Assembly (NCBI RefSeq): GCF_023898865.1
Contig: NZ_JAGSOV010000001.1
Location: forward strand, 1 to 64,000
Reading direction: 5' to 3'
Origin: Pseudonocardia humida
GTDB lineage: Bacteria > Actinomycetota > Actinomycetes > Mycobacteriales > Pseudonocardiaceae
DNA length: 64,000 nucleotides
This document shows positions 8,217-18,111 of the stretch, piece after piece. A program made the translations under genes and the position numbers. The notes beneath the pieces were generated by a model. That model saw nothing but the letters and a program-made list of their open reading frames with translations, was not told the DNA's origin and did not search any database. Position 1 is the stretch's first letter, and every line of letters begins with the position of its first letter.

Positions 8217-10535
8217 TCAGCTGGCGCTGGTCACCCGGTACACGTCGTAGACGCCTTCGACGTTGCGCACCGCCCGCAGCACGTGCCCGAGGTGCTTGGG
8301 GTCGCCCATCTCGAAGCTGAACCGCGACACCGCGACCCGGTCGCGCGAGGTCGTCACCGAGGCGGAGAGGATGTTGACCCGCTCGTCGGCCAGCACCTTG
8401 GTCACGTCGGAGAGCAGGCGGTGCCGGTCGAGGGCCTCGACCTGGATCGCGACCAGGAACACCGAGGCGGGCGAGACCGACCAGGCCACGTCGACCAGGC
8501 GCTCGGAGCGGGCCTGCAGGTCGCCGGCGTTGGTGCAGTCGGTGCGGTGCACCGAGATGCCGCCGCCGCGGGTGACGAAGCCGAGGATGTCGTCGCCGGG
8601 GACGGGGGTGCAGCAGCGGGCCAGCTTCGTGTAGAGGTCGGCCAGGTCGGTGGACTCGCCGCGCACGACGACGCCGGAGTCGCCCTGGGTGCGGCGCTGG
8701 CGCACGGTGGAGGGCGTGGCCCGCTCGGCGAGCTCCTCCTCGGCCTGCTCCACCCCGCCCAGCAGCGCGACCAGCCGCTGCACCACGTGCCGGGCGCTGA
8801 TGTGGCCCTCGCCGACGGCGGCGTAGAGGCCGGACAGGTCGGGGAAGTGCAGCTCGCGCGACAGCGCGGCCATCGCGTCGGCGGAGACCAGCCGCTGCAG
8901 CGGCATCGACGTGCGCCGAGCCTCGCGGGTGATGGCCTCCTTGCCCGCCTCGATGGCCTCCTCGCGGCGCTCCTTCGCGAACCACTGCTTGATCTTGGTC
9001 TTGGCCCGCGGGGAGGCCACGAACGACAGCCAGTCGCGGGTGGGGCCGGTGCCCTCGGCCTTCGAGGTGAAGATCTCCACCACGTCGCCGGACTCCAGCT
9101 TGCGCTCCAGCGCCACCAGCCTGCCGTTGACCCGGGAGCCGATGCACCGGTTGCCGACCTCGGTGTGCACCGCGTAGGCCAGGTCGACCGGGGTCGAGCC
9201 GGTGGGCAGGGTGATCACGTCGCCCTTGGGGGTGAAGACGAAGATCTCCTCGCTGGCCAGGTCGTAGCGCAGGGCCTCGAGGAAGTCGCCGGGGTCGGCC
9301 GCCTCGCGCTGCCAGTCGAGCAGCTGGCGCATCCACGACATGTCGTCGACCTCGACCGAGCTGCCGCTGTGGGAGCCCTTGGTCTCCTTGTAGCGCCAGT
9401 GCGCGGCGATGCCGTACTCGGCCGTGCGGTGCATGTCGTGCGTGCGGATCTGCACTTCCAGCGGCTTGCCGTCCGGGCCGATCACCGTGGTGTGCAGCGA
9501 CTGGTAGACGCCGAACCGGGGCTGGGCGATGTAGTCCTTGAACCGCCCGGGCATCGGCTGCCACAGCGCGTGCACCATGCCCATGGCCGCGTAGCAGTCG
9601 CGCACCTCCTCGACCAGCACCCGCACGCCGACCAGGTCGTGGATGTCGTCGAAGTCGCGGCCCTTGACGATCATCTTGCGGTAGATCGAGTAGTAGTGCT
9701 TTGGCCTGCCCTCGACGGTGGCGGTGATCCGGGCCGCGTCGAGCTGCTGGTCGACCTCGTCGATGACCTGCTTGAGGTAGGTGTCGCGCGAGGGGGCGCG
9801 GGTGGCGACCAGGCGGACGATCTCGGAGTACTTCTTGGGGTGCAGGATCGCGAAGGACAGGTCCTCCAGCTCCCACTTGACCGTGGCCATGCCGAGGCGG
9901 TGCGCCAGCGGGGCCAGCACCTCCAGGGTCTCGCGGGCCTTCTTGGCCTGCTTCTCCGGCGACAGGAACCGCATCGTGCGCATGTTGTGCAGCCGGTCGG
10001 ACAGCTTGATCACCAGGACCCGCGGGTCGCGGGCCATGGCCACGACCATCTTGCGGATGGTCTCGGCCTCCGCGGCGCTGCCCAGCTCGACCTTGTCCAG
10101 CTTGGTCACGCCGTCGACCAGGACGGTGACCTCCTCGCCGAAGTCGGCGCGCAGGCGGTCGAGGGAGTAGTCGGTGTCCTCGACGGTGTCGTGCAGCAGG
10201 GCCGCGACCAGTGTCGTGGTGTCCATGCCCAGCTCGGCGAGGATGGTGGCCACGGCGAGCGGGTGGGTGATGTACGGGTCGCCGGACTTGCGCTTCTGGC
10301 CGTCGTGCTTCGCCGCGGCCACGTCGTAGGCGCGCTGCAGGAGCCCGAGGTCGGCCTTGGGGTGCATGCCCCGGTGCACGCTGGCCAGCGGCTCCAGCAC
10401 CGGTGCGACGACGGCCACGCGCTGCGGGGTCATCTTGCGGGCGATGCGGGCGCGGACCCGACGGGTCGCCGACGGCCTGGCCGCGCCGTCGGGCTGGGCG
10501 ACGGGCGCGGCGGTGGACTGCTGCAGGTCAGTCAT
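8217..10535 (-). CDS. rel: Bifunctional (p)ppGpp synthetase/hydrolase, Rel/Rsh
   Basis: A 772-residue Rsh protein making and degrading the stringent-response alarmone. Order: HD hydrolase with [10 protein letters not shown] (HD at 115-116, an intact ED pair, so hydrolase probably active), synthetase with [17 protein letters not shown] domain starting [15 protein letters not shown], the conserved-cysteine region [16 protein letters not shown] ... HRTDC, and a C-terminal ACT domain. Length and motifs match the single bifunctional actinobacterial Rel. ATG start at 10535. It follows apt after 87 bases and may have its own promoter. Convergent with the VWA gene, 12 bases apart. Confidence 0.97.
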   Translation of the reverse strand: MTDLQQSTAAPVAQPDGAARPSATRRVRARIARKMTPQRVAVVAPVLEPLASVHRGMHPKADLGLLQRAYDVAAAKHDGQKRKSGDPYITHPLAVATILAELGMDTTTLVAALLHDTVEDTDYSLDRLRADFGEEVTVLVDGVTKLDKVELGSAAEAETIRKMVVAMARDPRVLVIKLSDRLHNMRTMRFLSPEKQAKKARETLEVLAPLAHRLGMATVKWELEDLSFAILHPKKYSEIVRLVATRAPSRDTYLKQVIDEVDQQLDAARITATVEGRPKHYYSIYRKMIVKGRDFDDIHDLVGVRVLVEEVRDCYAAMGMVHALWQPMPGRFKDYIAQPRFGVYQSLHTTVIGPDGKPLEVQIRTHDMHRTAEYGIAAHWRYKETKGSHSGSSVEVDDMSWMRQLLDWQREAADPGDFLEALRYDLASEEIFVFTPKGDVITLPTGSTPVDLAYAVHTEVGNRCIGSRVNGRLVALERKLESGDVVEIFTSKAEGTGPTRDWLSFVASPRAKTKIKQWFAKERREEAIEAGKEAITREARRTSMPLQRLVSADAMAALSRELHFPDLSGLYAAVGEGHISARHVVQRLVALLGGVEQAEEELAERATPSTVRQRRTQGDSGVVVRGESTDLADLYTKLARCCTPVPGDDILGFVTRGGGISVHRTDCTNAGDLQARSERLVDVAWSVSPASVFLVAIQVEALDRHRLLSDVTKVLADERVNILSASVTTSRDRVAVSRFSFEMGDPKHLGHVLRAVRNVEGVYDVYRVTSAS

Positions 10536-10558
10536 CCGCGGGGAGCCTCACACGGATC

Positions 10559-10564
10559 AGGATA
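10559..10564 (-). promoter_or_regulatory. Possible -10 box for rel
   Basis: TATCCT on the minus strand, 23 bases before the rel ATG, in the 87-base apt-rel gap. It fits TANNNT and would give a short leader. No -35 match is evident, so support is modest. Confidence 0.4.
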
Positions 10565-10622
10565 GTCCCGCCCCCCGCGGCCCGCGGGCCCCGCACACCC
10601 CGTGACCACCGTTCGGGCGCGC

Positions 10623-11180
10623 TCAGGCCCGCAGCAGGGCGTGCAGCGGGACGGCGCCGAGCCGGTCGCGCCCGCCGAGCGCGGAGAGCTCCAGCAGCAC
10701 GCCGACGCCGACCACGTCGGCCCCGGCGTCGGCCAGCAGGTCGATCGTCGCGGCGGCGGTGCCCCCGGTGGCCAGGACGTCGTCCACCACGAAGACCCGC
10801 GCGCCCGGGGCGACCGTGTCGGCCGGGAGCTCCAGGGTGGCCGTGCCGTACTCCAGCTCGTAGGTCCGCGAACCCGCCACCCGGGGAAGCTTGCCCGCCT
10901 TGCGCACGGGCACCACGCCGACGCCGGCCACCACGGCCACCGCCGCCGCCAGCAGGAAGCCGCGCGCCTCGATGCCGGCCACCAGCTCGGCCTCGCCGGT
11001 CAGCGCGGCCAGCTCGGTGGCGATCGCGGTGAACGCCTCCCCGTCGGCCAGCACCGGGCTGACGTCCCGGAAGAGCACGCCCGGCAGCGGGTGGTCGGGT
11101 ACGTCGACGATCAGGTCGAGCACCCGGCCCGCGACGTCCTCGGCGTCCCACTCGACGCCCAGCCGCGGGGTCGCGGTCAC
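10623..11180 (-). CDS. apt: Adenine phosphoribosyltransferase
   Basis: A 185-residue type I PRTase converting adenine and PRPP to AMP. The PRPP-binding loop VFVVDDVLATGGTA is at 130-143, FRDVSPVLAD and AGIEARGFLLAA are the family's N-terminal signatures, and RKAGKLPR precedes the flexible loop. Start GTG at 11180 overlaps the secF stop by four bases (GTGA), so apt is coupled to the secDF operon. The order secD-secF-apt-rel is conserved across actinobacteria. Confidence 0.95.
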   Translation of the reverse strand: MTATPRLGVEWDAEDVAGRVLDLIVDVPDHPLPGVLFRDVSPVLADGEAFTAIATELAALTGEAELVAGIEARGFLLAAAVAVVAGVGVVPVRKAGKLPRVAGSRTYELEYGTATLELPADTVAPGARVFVVDDVLATGGTAAATIDLLADAGADVVGVGVLLELSALGGRDRLGAVPLHALLRA

Positions 11181-12451
11181 CGGCCGCGCTTGCCGCTGGG
11201 CCGGGCGGACTTGCCCGACGGGCGCGCGGTGGCCCCCGTCCGGCCGCCGCCGCGCGGGGTCGACCGGGCGTGCCGCGCCGGCACTCCCGACGCCGCCGCC
11301 ATGGCCCGCTCCTTGCGCATCTCGACCGACGGCTCGTCGCCGGGGCCGTCGGCCTCGCCGTCGGCGCGCTCGCCCGCGCCCTCGCGCGCGGAGGAGGCGC
11401 GCTTGCGCCGGGCCGCGACCCGGGCGGCCTGGTCGACGTAGCGGCGGTCGCGCATCTTCAGGTCGACCAGCAGCGGCGTGGCCAGCAGCAGCGAGGACAC
11501 GACCCCGGCCAGGATCCCGACCATCTGCACGAGCGCCAGGTCGGCCAGGGTGCCCACGCCGAGGATGCCGACGCCGACGACCAGCAGGCCGGCCACCGGC
11601 AGCACCGCGATCAACGAGGTGTTGATCGAGCGCATCAGGGTCTGGTTCAGCGCGAGGTTGGCCGCCTCGGCGTAGGTGCGGCGGGTGAGCTGCAGCAGCC
11701 CCGCGGTGTTCTCCTTGACCTTGTCGAAGACCACCACGGTGTCGTAGAGGGAGAACCCGAGGATGGTCAGCAGGCCGATCACCGTCCCCGGGGTGACCTC
11801 GAAGCCCACCAGCGAGTACACGCCCGCCGTCACCACGACGTCGTGCACCAGCGCGACCAGCGCGGCGACCGCCATGGACCGCTCGAAGTAGAACGCCAGG
11901 AAGATCGTCACCAGCACCAGGAACACCACCAGCGCGATGAGCGCCTGGGTGGTGATCTGCTCGCCCCAGCTGCCGCTGACGGCGCTGTCGCTGATGGCCG
12001 ACAGGTTGGGCGCGCCGTCGGCGCCGAGCGGCTGGAACGCGTCGAACAGCGCCTGCTTGAGCGCGATCAGCTGGGCCGGGTCGAGCGGCTCGGAGCGGAT
12101 GACGACCGAGGCCGACGGTCCGGTGCCCACGGCCTGCACGACGGCCTGCTCGTTGCCGGTGACGTCCTCGTACACGGCGCGCACGGACTCGATCTCGGCC
12201 GGGCTGGAGGTGCCCGCGCTCGGGAACTGGATCTGGGTGCCGCCGCTGAAGTCGATGCCCAGGTTGAACCCGCGCAGCACGATCGACCCGACGCACAGGA
12301 GCACGAGCACGCCGAACACGACGTACCAGAGCTTGCGCCTGCCGACGACGTCGAACGCGCCGGTGCCGGTGTAGAGCCGGCTGAACACGCTGCGACGGTC
12401 GCGGGGCGCCGGCTCGGCCGCCACCGTCCCGGCTGCCTTCTCGGCCGCCAT
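11177..12451 (-). CDS. secF: Protein translocase subunit SecF
   Basis: A 424-residue RND-type membrane protein that, with SecD, uses the proton gradient to help preprotein translocation through SecYEG. The N-terminal span precedes the P1 head beginning GFNLGIDFSGGTQIQF (the D-FxGG signature). Later helices include VALVHDVVVTAGVYSLVGFEVTP and LGFSLYDTVVVFDKVKEN, the SecF hallmarks. The last ~100 residues are charged and low-complexity, as in other actinobacterial SecF. ATG start one base from the secD stop. Confidence 0.96.
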   Translation of the reverse strand: MAAEKAAGTVAAEPAPRDRRSVFSRLYTGTGAFDVVGRRKLWYVVFGVLVLLCVGSIVLRGFNLGIDFSGGTQIQFPSAGTSSPAEIESVRAVYEDVTGNEQAVVQAVGTGPSASVVIRSEPLDPAQLIALKQALFDAFQPLGADGAPNLSAISDSAVSGSWGEQITTQALIALVVFLVLVTIFLAFYFERSMAVAALVALVHDVVVTAGVYSLVGFEVTPGTVIGLLTILGFSLYDTVVVFDKVKENTAGLLQLTRRTYAEAANLALNQTLMRSINTSLIAVLPVAGLLVVGVGILGVGTLADLALVQMVGILAGVVSSLLLATPLLVDLKMRDRRYVDQAARVAARRKRASSAREGAGERADGEADGPGDEPSVEMRKERAMAAASGVPARHARSTPRGGGRTGATARPSGKSARPSGKRGR

Positions 12452-12452
12452 C

Positions 12453-14288
12453 TCAGGCTCCCTTCGAGGCGCCGGCGGTGGCGGCGGCGCGCTTGCGTTC
12501 GGCCCCGATCCTGGCCATGGAGCCCAGGCCGGACATGACCGGGCTGCCGAAGACGCGGGAGTTCGAGGCGAGGGCGACCAGCGGGTGGGTCACCAGGAAC
12601 ACCACGAGCAGGTCGAGCACGGTGGACAGGCCGAGGGTGAAGGCGAAGCCCTTCACCTGCCCGACGGCCAGCAGGTAGAGCACGGCCGAGGCCAGGAAGC
12701 TGACCGCGTCGGCGGACAGGATCGTGCGCCGGGCGCGCACCCATCCGCGCGGCACCGCCGAGCGGAAGGTGCGGCCGTCGCGGACCTCGTCCTTGAGCCG
12801 TTCGAAGAAGATGACGAACGAGTCGGCCGTGATGCCGATGGCGACGATGAACCCGGCCACGCCGGCCAGGTCGAGGGTGAACCCGATCCAGCGCCCGAGC
12901 AGCACCAGCACGGCGTAGACGACCAGGCCGGACAGCACCAGCGACAGGATCGTCAGCACGCCCAGGACGCGGTAGTAGATCAGGCAGTAGACGAACACCA
13001 GCAGCAGCCCGATGCCCCCGGCGATCAGCCCGGCCTCCAGCGAGGCCAGGCCCAGCGTCGCCGAGACGGTCTGCGCCTCCGACGAGGAGAACGACAGCGG
13101 CAGCGACCCGTAGCGCAGCACACCGGCCAGCTGCTGGGCGCTCTCCTGGTTGAACTGCCCGGAGATCTCGGTGGTGCCGAAGATCGGCCCGTTGATCCGG
13201 GGGGCCGAGACGACCTCGCCGTCGAGCACGAACGCGGCGCTCTTGCCGACGTTCTGGGTGGTGTACTCGCCCCAGATCGCCGCGCCCTCGCTCTTGAAGG
13301 TCAGGCTGATGACCCAGCCCACGCCCTGCATGTTCTGCTGGGCCTGGGCGGTGTCGATCTGGGTTCCCTCCAGGAACACCGGGCCGAGCACGTACTTCTC
13401 GGTGCCGTCCTGGTTGCAGGCCACCAGCGGGCGCTGCGGGTCGTCGTAGCCCCGAAGCGGGTCCTGGGCCTGGCAGTCCAGCTGAGCCAGCGCCTGCGCC
13501 TGGACGGCGGGGTCGAGGCTCTGGCGGGACTCGCGGGCGGCGGAGATCGCCGCGGCCAGCTCGGGGTCGGCCGGTCCGGCCGGCGTGCCGGCGGCCGGCG
13601 GGGTGCCGGCACCCGGGGTGGGCGTGGGCGCGGGTGGGGTCGGCTCCGGGGTCGGCTGGCCCGCCGGGTCGCCGCCGGCCAGTGGCGTCGAGTAGGAGAT
13701 CGGCGCGACCGGGGACTCCACGACGGGCGCGGCCGGGTCGCCGGCACCCTGCGGCTGCCCCGCGGGGGGCTGCTCGGCCGGGGCCGGCGGGGCCACCGAG
13801 GGCTCCACCGGGGGAACGGGCGCCTGGCCCGACGGCGCGGCCGGGTCGGTGCCCGCGGGCGGGGCGGCCGGGTCGGTGGCCCCCGGCGCCGGGGCGGGCG
13901 GGGTGGCCGCGACCGGTCCCCCGACCACCTCGCGGAAGCGCAGCTGCGCGGTCTGGCCCAGCGACCGGGCCTGCTCGCCTTCCTGACCGGGCACCGTGAT
14001 GGTCAGGTTGCTGCCGTCGAGCACGACCTCGGCGCCGCCGACGCCGAGGCCGTCCACCCGCTCCTGGATGATCGACTGGGCCTGCAGCAGCTGCTCGCGG
14101 GGCGCCTCCGCACCGGACTCGGTGCGGGCCTCGAGCGTGACCCTGGTACCGCCCTGCAGGTCGATGCCGAGCTTGGGGGTCACGCTCCGGTCACCGGTGA
14201 AGAACACCAGCGCGTAGAGCGCCGCGACGATACCGACGAACGCCGTCAGGTAGCGCCAGGGGCGGATCCGCCCCGGGGTGGTTGCCAC
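12453..14288 (-). CDS. secD: Protein translocase subunit SecD, with long Pro-rich insert
   Basis: A 611-residue partner of SecF. One N-terminal span (about 12-30) is followed by KLGIDLQGGTRVTLEA, the SecD D-L-x-G-G signature, and the C-terminal half carries five spans with FVYCLIYYRVLGVLTI and GFIVAIGITADSFVIFFERLKDE. Between them, about residues 122-242 form an Ala/Pro/Thr-rich stretch inside the P1 extracytoplasmic domain, then the conserved ...EKYVLGPVFLEG region resumes. Proline-rich inserts at this place occur in actinobacterial SecD. Start GTG 14288 with a weak GAAG ribosome site. Confidence 0.96.
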   Translation of the reverse strand: MATTPGRIRPWRYLTAFVGIVAALYALVFFTGDRSVTPKLGIDLQGGTRVTLEARTESGAEAPREQLLQAQSIIQERVDGLGVGGAEVVLDGSNLTITVPGQEGEQARSLGQTAQLRFREVVGGPVAATPPAPAPGATDPAAPPAGTDPAAPSGQAPVPPVEPSVAPPAPAEQPPAGQPQGAGDPAAPVVESPVAPISYSTPLAGGDPAGQPTPEPTPPAPTPTPGAGTPPAAGTPAGPADPELAAAISAARESRQSLDPAVQAQALAQLDCQAQDPLRGYDDPQRPLVACNQDGTEKYVLGPVFLEGTQIDTAQAQQNMQGVGWVISLTFKSEGAAIWGEYTTQNVGKSAAFVLDGEVVSAPRINGPIFGTTEISGQFNQESAQQLAGVLRYGSLPLSFSSSEAQTVSATLGLASLEAGLIAGGIGLLLVFVYCLIYYRVLGVLTILSLVLSGLVVYAVLVLLGRWIGFTLDLAGVAGFIVAIGITADSFVIFFERLKDEVRDGRTFRSAVPRGWVRARRTILSADAVSFLASAVLYLLAVGQVKGFAFTLGLSTVLDLLVVFLVTHPLVALASNSRVFGSPVMSGLGSMARIGAERKRAAATAGASKGA

Positions 14289-14311
14289 TGCTGAGCTTCT
14301 TTCCCTGCCGA

Positions 14312-14331
14312 GGTACGGGCCCTGCCGTACC
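14312..14331. other. Stem-loop between yajC and secD
   Basis: GGTACGG, six-base loop, CCGTACC: a perfect 7-bp inverted repeat in the 99-base yajC-secD gap. No T-run follows. It could tune yajC/secD transcription or mRNA stability; function is inference. Confidence 0.5.
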
Positions 14332-14387
14332 AGCCGAGGTGGTCGTGGGTGGTCCTGCTGGGGTGCGCGGCCGGGTGGCCGCCCGGA

Positions 14388-14822
14388 TCAGCCGCGCGTG
14401 CTGCCGTTGGTCGAGTCGTCCTTCTGCAGCGACGGGCTCTCGACCTCAGCTGTCGAGGACTTGGTCGTGTCGACCTTGCCGGTGCCGGTGCCGACGACGG
14501 GCTCGGCGTCGACGACCACCGGCTCCTCGTCGGCGTCGGCGGTGGCGTCGTCGGCAGGCGGCGTGACCCGCTCCAGGATCGCGGCCCGGATCCAGGTGGT
14601 GACGATGCCGTCGGCGATCTCGATGTCGATCGTCTCCTCGTAGGAGGCGTCGACGACGGTGCCGCGCAGGCCCGACGTCGTCATCACGACGTCACCGGGC
14701 TCCAGCGAGCTCTGCAGGCTCTGCCTCTCCTGCATCTGCCGCTTCTGCCGGCGCCCGGACAGGAAGATCGGGATGAACAGCACGAGGATGAGCAGGGGGA
14801 ACAGCAGCGAGGTGAGGTCCAT
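14388..14822 (-). CDS. yajC: Preprotein translocase subunit YajC
   Basis: A 144-residue single-span protein of the SecDF-YajC complex. The membrane span is at about residues 5-22, followed by the basic GRRQKRQMQERQSL and the family core LEPGDVVMTTSGLRGTVVDA. The C-terminal ~55 residues are acidic/Thr-rich and poorly conserved, typical of actinobacterial YajC. ATG start. It heads the yajC-secD-secF-apt-rel series, 51 bases after ruvB. Confidence 0.94.
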   Translation of the reverse strand: MDLTSLLFPLLILVLFIPIFLSGRRQKRQMQERQSLQSSLEPGDVVMTTSGLRGTVVDASYEETIDIEIADGIVTTWIRAAILERVTPPADDATADADEEPVVVDAEPVVGTGTGKVDTTKSSTAEVESPSLQKDDSTNGSTRG

Positions 14823-14873
14823 GATCTCCGTATCTCCGCACGTCGTGGGCTTGTCGAGTCTGCCAGCCCCGGT

Positions 14874-15902
14874 TCAGAACAGTGCGGCCGGGCCGCTCGC
14901 CGCCCCGTCGGGCGGCGGGACGAGCCCCAGGTGGCCCCACGCAGCGGGTGTGGCCACCCGGCCGCGGGGGGTGCGGGCGAGCATGCCGGCCCGCACGAGG
15001 TACGGCTCGCAAACCTCCTCGACGGTACCGGGTTCCTCACCGACGGCCACAGCCAGCGTCGACACACCGACCGGTCCGCCGCCGAACGAGCGCACGAGCG
15101 CGCTCAGCACGGCGCGGTCGAGCCGGTCCAGGCCCAGCTCGTCGACGTCGTAGACGGCGAGCGCGTCGCGGGCCACGGTCCGGGTGACCGCGCCGTCGGC
15201 GCGGACCTCGGCGAAGTCGCGGACCCGGCGCAGCAGCCGGTTGGCGATGCGCGGGGTGCCCCGCGAGCGGCGGGCGATCTCCGCGGCGCCGTCGGGGCGC
15301 AGGTCGACGGCGAGGATGGTGGCCGCGCGGCGCAGCACCCGTTCCAGGTCGGCGGGCTCGTAGAACTCCATGTGCGCGGTGAACCCGAACCGGTCGCGCA
15401 GCGGCCCGGTCAGCGCCCCCGACCGGGTGGTCGCGCCGACCAGGGTGAACGGGGCGATGTCGAGCGGGATGGAGGTCGCACCCGGGCCCTTGCCGACCAC
15501 GACGTCGACGCGGAAGTCCTCCATCGCCAGGTAGAGCATCTCCTCGGCGGGCCGGGCGATGCGGTGGATCTCGTCGATGAACAGCACGTCGCCGGGGGCC
15601 AGGTTGGACAGCATCGCGGCGAGGTCGCCCGCGCGTTCCAGGGCCGGGCCCGAGGTGAGCCGGACGGCCGCGCCCATCTCCGCGGCCACGATCAGCGCGA
15701 GGCTGGTCTTGCCCAGCCCGGGCGGGCCGGACAGCAGGATGTGGTCGGGCGGGTCGCCGCGCCGGCGGGCGCCCTCCAGCACCAGCTCCAGCTGCTCGCG
15801 CACCCGCGGCTGGCCGACGAACTCGGCCAGGTTGCGCGGGCGCAGCGTGGCGTCGACCTCCAGGTCGCCGACCTCGGGCAGCGGTGACAGCTCGTCGCTC
15901 AC
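14874..15902 (-). CDS. ruvB: Holliday junction branch-migration helicase RuvB
   Basis: A 342-residue AAA+ motor that drives branch migration with RuvA. Walker A is in [14 protein letters not shown], Walker B in [10 protein letters not shown], sensor 1 in LVGATTRSG and the arginine finger in GPLRDRFG; the C-terminal winged helix contains [17 protein letters not shown]. Start GTG at 15902. It is 28 bases downstream of ruvA in the ruvCAB operon. Confidence 0.97.
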   Translation of the reverse strand: MSDELSPLPEVGDLEVDATLRPRNLAEFVGQPRVREQLELVLEGARRRGDPPDHILLSGPPGLGKTSLALIVAAEMGAAVRLTSGPALERAGDLAAMLSNLAPGDVLFIDEIHRIARPAEEMLYLAMEDFRVDVVVGKGPGATSIPLDIAPFTLVGATTRSGALTGPLRDRFGFTAHMEFYEPADLERVLRRAATILAVDLRPDGAAEIARRSRGTPRIANRLLRRVRDFAEVRADGAVTRTVARDALAVYDVDELGLDRLDRAVLSALVRSFGGGPVGVSTLAVAVGEEPGTVEEVCEPYLVRAGMLARTPRGRVATPAAWGHLGLVPPPDGAASGPAALF

Positions 15903-15930
15903 CGCAGGACCGGCCGGTCGCTCGGGCCGA

Positions 15931-16527
15931 TCACCTGCGCCCCAGGCCGCCGAGCGCGGTGCGCAGCAGCGTGCTGGCGTCGGCGTCGGCCTGCGCGGCC
16001 AGCGCGCTGTCCACCGCCTGCTCGGCCGGCTTGACCGGGAAGCCCAGCCCGACCAGCGCCTCGACCACCTGGGCGCGGCGCGGGCCGCCGACGGCCGCGC
16101 CGGCCGGGGCGACCGGGCCCGGGCCCGGTGCGTCGACCTTGTCGCGCAGCTCGAGGGCCATCCGCTCGGCGAGCTTCGGGCCGATGCCGGGCACCCGGGT
16201 CAGGGTCTTGATCTCGCGCTCCACCAGTGCCCGGCGCAGCGCGGCCGGGTCGAGCACGGCCAGCGTGGCCAGCGCCATCCGCGGGCCGATGCCGGCCACG
16301 GTGAGCAGCAGGTGGAACAGCTCGCGCTGCTCGTCGTCGGCGAACCCGAACAGGGTCAGCGAGTCCTCCCGGACGACCAGCGCCGTGGCCAGCCTGCCCT
16401 GCTCGCCGCGGCGCAGCGTGGCCAGCGTGGCCGGGGTGGCGTTGACCGCGAGCCCGACCCCACCGACCTCCACGACGGCGTGGTCGAGCCCGATGGAGAG
16501 CACTTCGCCGCGCACCGAGCTGATCAC
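15931..16527 (-). CDS. ruvA: Holliday junction DNA-binding protein RuvA
   Basis: A 198-residue protein that binds four-way junctions and loads RuvB. The N-terminal OB fold begins [13 protein letters not shown], two helix-hairpin-helix motifs are seen in [16 protein letters not shown] and [19 protein letters not shown], and the C-terminal RuvB-binding three-helix domain follows a Pro/Ala/Gly linker. GTG start overlaps the ruvC stop by four bases. Confidence 0.96.
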   Translation of the reverse strand: MISSVRGEVLSIGLDHAVVEVGGVGLAVNATPATLATLRRGEQGRLATALVVREDSLTLFGFADDEQRELFHLLLTVAGIGPRMALATLAVLDPAALRRALVEREIKTLTRVPGIGPKLAERMALELRDKVDAPGPGPVAPAGAAVGGPRRAQVVEALVGLGFPVKPAEQAVDSALAAQADADASTLLRTALGGLGRR

Positions 16528-17144
16528 CGGGTCGATCCTCCCGCAGCGCGCCCACCGACCCGACGGGCGGGGGTGGCCCCGGCGGCCGCGCGGGCGGCCT
16601 CGGCCAGCCGGGCCCGGTGCGCCCGGGCCAGCTCCGCGGCCCGGGCCTCGGCCTGGGCCATGCGGTCGAGCATCGGGGCGCGCCAGCAGTGGCAGATGGC
16701 CAGCGCCAGCGCATCGGCGGCGTCGGCGGGCCGCGGGGCCTCCGCCAGCCCGAGCAGCCGGCTGACCATGGCGGTGACCTGCTCCTTGCCCGCCCGACCC
16801 TCGCCGGTGACCGCGGCCTTGACCTCGCTCGGGGTGTGGAAGGCGACCGGCAGGCCGGCCCGGGCCGCCAGCAGCGCCACCACGCCGCTGGCCTGGGCGG
16901 TGCCCATCACGGTGCGCACGTTGTGCTGGCTGAACACCCGCTCGATGGCCACCACGTCGGGCCGGTGGCGCTCGATCCACTCCTCGACCACCGCGCCGAC
17001 GGCCAGCAGCCGCCGCTCGATCGGCAGGTCGGGCGCGGTCCGCGCCACGTCGACGTCGACGCAGCGGACGGTGCGCCCGCCACCGCCGTCGACGACGCCG
17101 AGCCCGCACCGGGTCAGCCCCGGGTCGACGCCGAGCACCCGCAC
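16524..17144 (-). CDS. ruvC: Holliday junction resolvase RuvC
   Basis: A 206-residue RNase H-fold endonuclease. Catalytic acidic residues are visible in [32 protein letters not shown] and [14 protein letters not shown]; the [18 protein letters not shown] segment is also conserved. The ~45-residue C-terminal tail after CHCWRAP is Ala/Arg-rich and longer than in E. coli. Start GTG at 17144 is preferred over the in-frame GTG two codons inside because the family begins [10 protein letters not shown] and a GGAGGGGAG ribosome site lies just upstream. Confidence 0.96.
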   Translation of the reverse strand: MRVLGVDPGLTRCGLGVVDGGGGRTVRCVDVDVARTAPDLPIERRLLAVGAVVEEWIERHRPDVVAIERVFSQHNVRTVMGTAQASGVVALLAARAGLPVAFHTPSEVKAAVTGEGRAGKEQVTAMVSRLLGLAEAPRPADAADALALAICHCWRAPMLDRMAQAEARAAELARAHRARLAEAARAAAGATPARRVGGRAAGGSTR

Positions 17145-17233
17145 CCGCGCTCCCCTCCCACGAACAGCCGTTCGAGCAGGGAGGCTACCGGGGTCCCCGG
17201 CACGGGCGGCGGGGGCGCGCCGGGCGGCGGGGC

Positions 17234-17599
17234 TCAGCCCCGCTCGGTGATCATGAGCTCGCGGCCCTCCGGGTCGGTCACCCTGACGTAGGTGCCCCAC
17301 GCCTCGGTGGTGGGGTCGCTGACCGGCAGTCCGGCCGCGCGCAGCCGGGCCGCCTCGGCGGCGACGTCGGGCGCCTCCAGGATCATCGGGTACCGGCGGT
17401 CGGGCTCGCGGTCGAAGTCCGCCGCCGCGCTGAGCACCACCCTGGTCCCGCCGCCCGCCGGCGTGAGGTCGACCCAGCGGGCGCCGGGCCACATCTCGGC
17501 GTCCGTGCCGACCTCGAAGCCCAGCGCCGACACGAAGAACTCGATCATCACGTCCTGGTCGGCGACCGCCACGACCGCGGCGGACACCCGCGCGCTCAT
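17234..17599 (-). CDS. VOC-family (glyoxalase/bleomycin-resistance fold) protein
   Basis: A 121-residue protein of the vicinal-oxygen-chelate superfamily: betaalpha-betabetabeta modules with [25 protein letters not shown] at the start and [17 protein letters not shown] at the end, typical of PhnB/YaeR-like single-domain members. The ATG overlaps the stop of the upstream VOC gene (ATGA), so the two are coupled and may form a heterodimer. The substrate cannot be read from sequence. Confidence 0.85.
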   Translation of the reverse strand: MSARVSAAVVAVADQDVMIEFFVSALGFEVGTDAEMWPGARWVDLTPAGGGTRVVLSAAADFDREPDRRYPMILEAPDVAAEAARLRAAGLPVSDPTTEAWGTYVRVTDPEGRELMITERG

Positions 17600-18036
17600 G
17601 CCGGGCCACCCGCCGTGCGCTGCACCAGGCTGAACCAGTTGCCCGAGTCGTCGCGCAGCAGCGCCTCCACGCCGTAGGGCCGCTGCTCGGGCTCCTGGAT
17701 GAACACCACCCCGCGTGCGGAGAGCTCCTCGTAGGACTTCTGCACGTCGTCGGTCTCCAGCACACCCGTGCCCATCGCGCCCTTGGCCACCAGCGCGCGG
17801 ATCTGCGCGGCCGTCGCCTCGTCGTTGCCCATGGCCGCGTCGGCCAGGATGATCTCCACGTCGGGCTGGTCGGGCGGGCTGACGGTGAGCCAGCGGAACC
17901 CCTCGCCCGCGCCCTCGAACGCGTCGCCCATGCGCACGTCGGCGCGCACCTCGAAGCCCAGCTTGTCGGCGTAGAACCGCTTGGCCCGCTCCTGGTCGAG
18001 CACGTAGAAGCAGGTGTGGGACATGCGTCGGATCAT
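17596..18036 (-). CDS. VOC-family (glyoxalase fold) protein
   Basis: A 146-residue VOC protein: [24 protein letters not shown] at the N-terminus, [16 protein letters not shown] in the middle and [18 protein letters not shown] at the end. The start at 18036 is preferred over ATG 18024 because GGAGG sits about seven bases before it. Coupled to the shorter VOC gene downstream. Both are probably detoxification or small-molecule-binding proteins; function not known. Confidence 0.87.
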   Translation of the reverse strand: MIRRMSHTCFYVLDQERAKRFYADKLGFEVRADVRMGDAFEGAGEGFRWLTVSPPDQPDVEIILADAAMGNDEATAAQIRALVAKGAMGTGVLETDDVQKSYEELSARGVVFIQEPEQRPYGVEALLRDDSGNWFSLVQRTAGGPA

Positions 18037-18111
18037 GGCGGCCTCCGGTCGGGGGATCAGTGGTCCCGACCGTAGGACGCCCCGCCCGCGGCGTGCTTCT
18101 CCCGGATTGCG

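Noticed and set aside
12585..14294. Open frame antisense to secD
   Set aside because: No recognised domain; frame exists because of GC bias in the third codon positions of secD.
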